NCBI GenBank assembly: GCA_007117255.1
Contig: SKGU01000043.1
Location: forward strand, 1 to 6,854
Length of the DNA stretch: 6,854 nt
DNA from: Natronohydrobacter sp.
GTDB taxonomy: Bacteria; Pseudomonadota; Alphaproteobacteria; Rhodobacterales; Rhodobacteraceae
Direction of reading: 5' to 3'
The translations under genes and the position numbers were made by a program. Positions within the stretch are counted from its first letter, which is position 1. Every line of letters begins with the position of its first letter. Positions 5,445 through 6,854 of this stretch are shown piece after piece. The notes under the pieces were generated by a model that worked only from the letters and a program-made list of their open reading frames with translations, had not been told where the DNA came from and searched no databases.

Positions 5445-6854
5445 TCAATAGTCGCGCTCGAAGAACAATCCGACACTGGCGCGGCCCTGATTGTCGACCC
5501 GTCCACGCGCTGTAAGCGAAGGCGACAGGTCGATATTGATTGATACCTCACTTTTACCTTGTGGGCTGACCTCGACATCGGTGTAGATTTTTTCGGTCAG
5601 ATAGCGGCCTAACCTGATCGAGGTTTCACCGTCTTCATCGGTGCGCACATCCAGATCATCCAGCCCGACATTGCGTCTTACGCGTTCCAATATGCCCTCG
5701 CCGCGCCCAGACAACGTGGCCAACGAAGACGCGAGTTGTGCGGCCTGAAACAAAGACAGGTTTTCAAAGCCGCGACCGAACAGCAGCAATGACACGACTT
5801 CTTCCTGCGGCAAGTCAGGAGTTGATTCAAAGCGTATTTCTGGTGCATCTGCGCGGCCTTCCAGCACGATGCGTGCAGTAACACCCGTGCGCTCGGTCGA
5901 GGCAACAAGCCGCACAAACGGCACGAAATCGCCTTGAAGACTGGCAAAGCCTTCATTCAACGTGAAACGGTTGCCCAACAGGTCAAGACGCCCACGGATC
6001 AGCCCGAATTGGCCGATGGGAATTACATCTCGTGTGGTGCCGGTCAGGCGCAGAGTGCCGCCAAGCTCTGCATCCAGCCCGCGTCCGCGTAGAAAGATGC
6101 GGCTTGGTGCATTGATTGTCAGATCCAGGTTGGCGGGGTTAGGCGTTCGTCCGAAGGTTTCGCCTTCGAAAATGCCAGCCCGCTCGCGGGTAATGCGCGA
6201 AGGCGCGCCTTCTCCCAAGTGCTGTATATCAGGCGGGATATAGCCACGACTTGCCAGGCCGACACGTGGAATTCGTATTTCGGTGCGGTCCAGTGAAAGG
6301 GTCCCGGAAATGTCCGGCCCGCGTGTCAGATTTCCGGTAATCGCAACATTCCCAGACACGTTGGTTTCAAAAAGTTGCGGGTTCACGATTTGCAACTCAT
6401 TCAGGGTTGCGCGCAGATTGCCGGTGATTGGTGCGCCCAGATCAGCTGTACCTTCCAGTGCAGCGGTGCCGCCATTGGCCCCACGCCCGTTGACTGTGAC
6501 TGTCGCCTGCGCGCCTTGAAGTTGGGCCTGTGCCGTGATGTCGGTAATCCGCATGTTGTTGCGTGGCAAGACAAGGGTGACGCCAGTTGCCTCTGCAGTG
6601 CCATTGACCGAGGCCAAGGCAAGCGGGCCGTTCACGCGAATATCGAAACTGGCCGGCCCTTGTATCGAGCGCGGCTCTAGCCGTGGGTTGATGAGGGCAA
6701 GATCTGTGCTGCCAGTTGCCCGCAGATCGGCCCGCAGATCGGGCGCGATGTTGCCCGCTACCTGTGCATTCAGCCCTGCAGGTCCGTTGATCGCCAGATC
6801 AAGTGCGTAACCAGTCCCCGTATCGCGCGCGGTGCCCACCAGCGAAACAGCGCC
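5445..6854 (-). CDS. tamB: TamB-type translocation and assembly module protein (C-terminal part)
   Basis: The C-terminal 469 residues of a large inner-membrane-anchored, periplasm-spanning protein; the frame is open through the window edge, and the GTG at 6839 is internal. TamB pairs with the Omp85 protein TamA and is linked to outer-membrane protein insertion and lipid transport between membranes. The visible part shows the long run of short beta strands typical of the family (repeats such as VNGTAEATGVTLVL and GNVAITGNLTRGPDISGTL). It then shows the conserved terminal domain: EVVSLLLFGRGFENLSLFQAAQLASSLA, LERVRRNVGLDDLDVRTDEDG, IRLGRYLTEKIYTDVEV, and the closing GRVDNQGRASVGLFFERDY. The ending with an aromatic residue (Tyr) after a beta-strand pattern is usual for the family. 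A tamA gene would be expected just beyond the window's right end. Confidence 0.92.
   Translation of the reverse strand, partial: GAVSLVGTARDTGTGYALDLAINGPAGLNAQVAGNIAPDLRADLRATGSTDLALINPRLEPRSIQGPASFDIRVNGPLALASVNGTAEATGVTLVLPRNNMRITDITAQAQLQGAQATVTVNGRGANGGTAALEGTADLGAPITGNLRATLNELQIVNPQLFETNVSGNVAITGNLTRGPDISGTLSLDRTEIRIPRVGLASRGYIPPDIQHLGEGAPSRITRERAGIFEGETFGRTPNPANLDLTINAPSRIFLRGRGLDAELGGTLRLTGTTRDVIPIGQFGLIRGRLDLLGNRFTLNEGFASLQGDFVPFVRLVASTERTGVTARIVLEGRADAPEIRFESTPDLPQEEVVSLLLFGRGFENLSLFQAAQLASSLATLSGRGEGILERVRRNVGLDDLDVRTDEDGETSIRLGRYLTEKIYTDVEVSPQGKSEVSINIDLSPSLTARGRVDNQGRASVGLFFERDY

Noticed and set aside
5435..5578. N-terminal extension of the crotonase-like protein
   Set aside because: It would overlap the conserved TamB C-terminus, and the crotonase fold begins exactly at the Met-Met start with a good ribosome-binding site.
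6837..6839. GTG as the start of the TamB gene
   Set aside because: The frame stays open to the window edge and the visible part is only the C-terminal portion of a much longer family.

Overview
The window looks like a piece of an alphaproteobacterial chromosome, most likely Rhodobacteraceae (Roseobacter/Rhodobacter type). The reasons are moderately high GC, tight operons with ATGA overlaps, a TamB-type C-terminus, a PCu(A)C copper chaperone beside a small Cys-containing secreted protein, and a small secreted four-Cys protein of a kind I associate with this family. The assignment is inference from protein character; there is no rRNA or other marker here.

Left part (1-3170, plus strand): the 3' end of a biosynthetic operon. 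The first gene is the C-terminal 828 residues of a nonribosomal peptide synthetase (NRPS). Its glycine-like adenylation domain is split between core motifs A4 and A5 by a complete luciferase-like flavin monooxygenase domain of about 360 residues. A carrier domain and a short Arg-rich tail follow, with no thioesterase. This architecture matches the terminal amide-forming modules of myxothiazol and melithiazol synthesis (MtaG/MelG type). There, the terminal glycine is alpha-hydroxylated and the chain breaks to leave a primary amide. A Sfp/EntD-type phosphopantetheinyl transferase overlaps the NRPS stop by 4 nt and would activate the carrier domains.

Middle (3171-3866): a spacer of 268 nt, then a 105-residue secreted protein of unknown function, then a convergent intergenic region. 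That region holds a plus-strand terminator-like hairpin and a separate perfect 11-bp inverted repeat.

Right part (3867-6854, minus strand): read in transcription order, the genes are the C-terminal part of TamB (outer-membrane protein assembly, cut by the window edge), a short crotonase-fold protein lacking both catalytic glutamates of enoyl-CoA hydratase, a small secreted Cys-rich protein, and a periplasmic PCu(A)C copper chaperone with a long His-rich tail. Gaps of 10, 44 and 39 nt suggest one transcript. The last two genes plausibly work together in periplasmic copper handling. The link of these two with TamB and the crotonase-like protein is unexplained.

The most interesting item is the glycine-type NRPS module with its embedded monooxygenase, without a thioesterase and paired with its own phosphopantetheinyl transferase. 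The architecture class is known, but its occurrence here and the product are worth following up.
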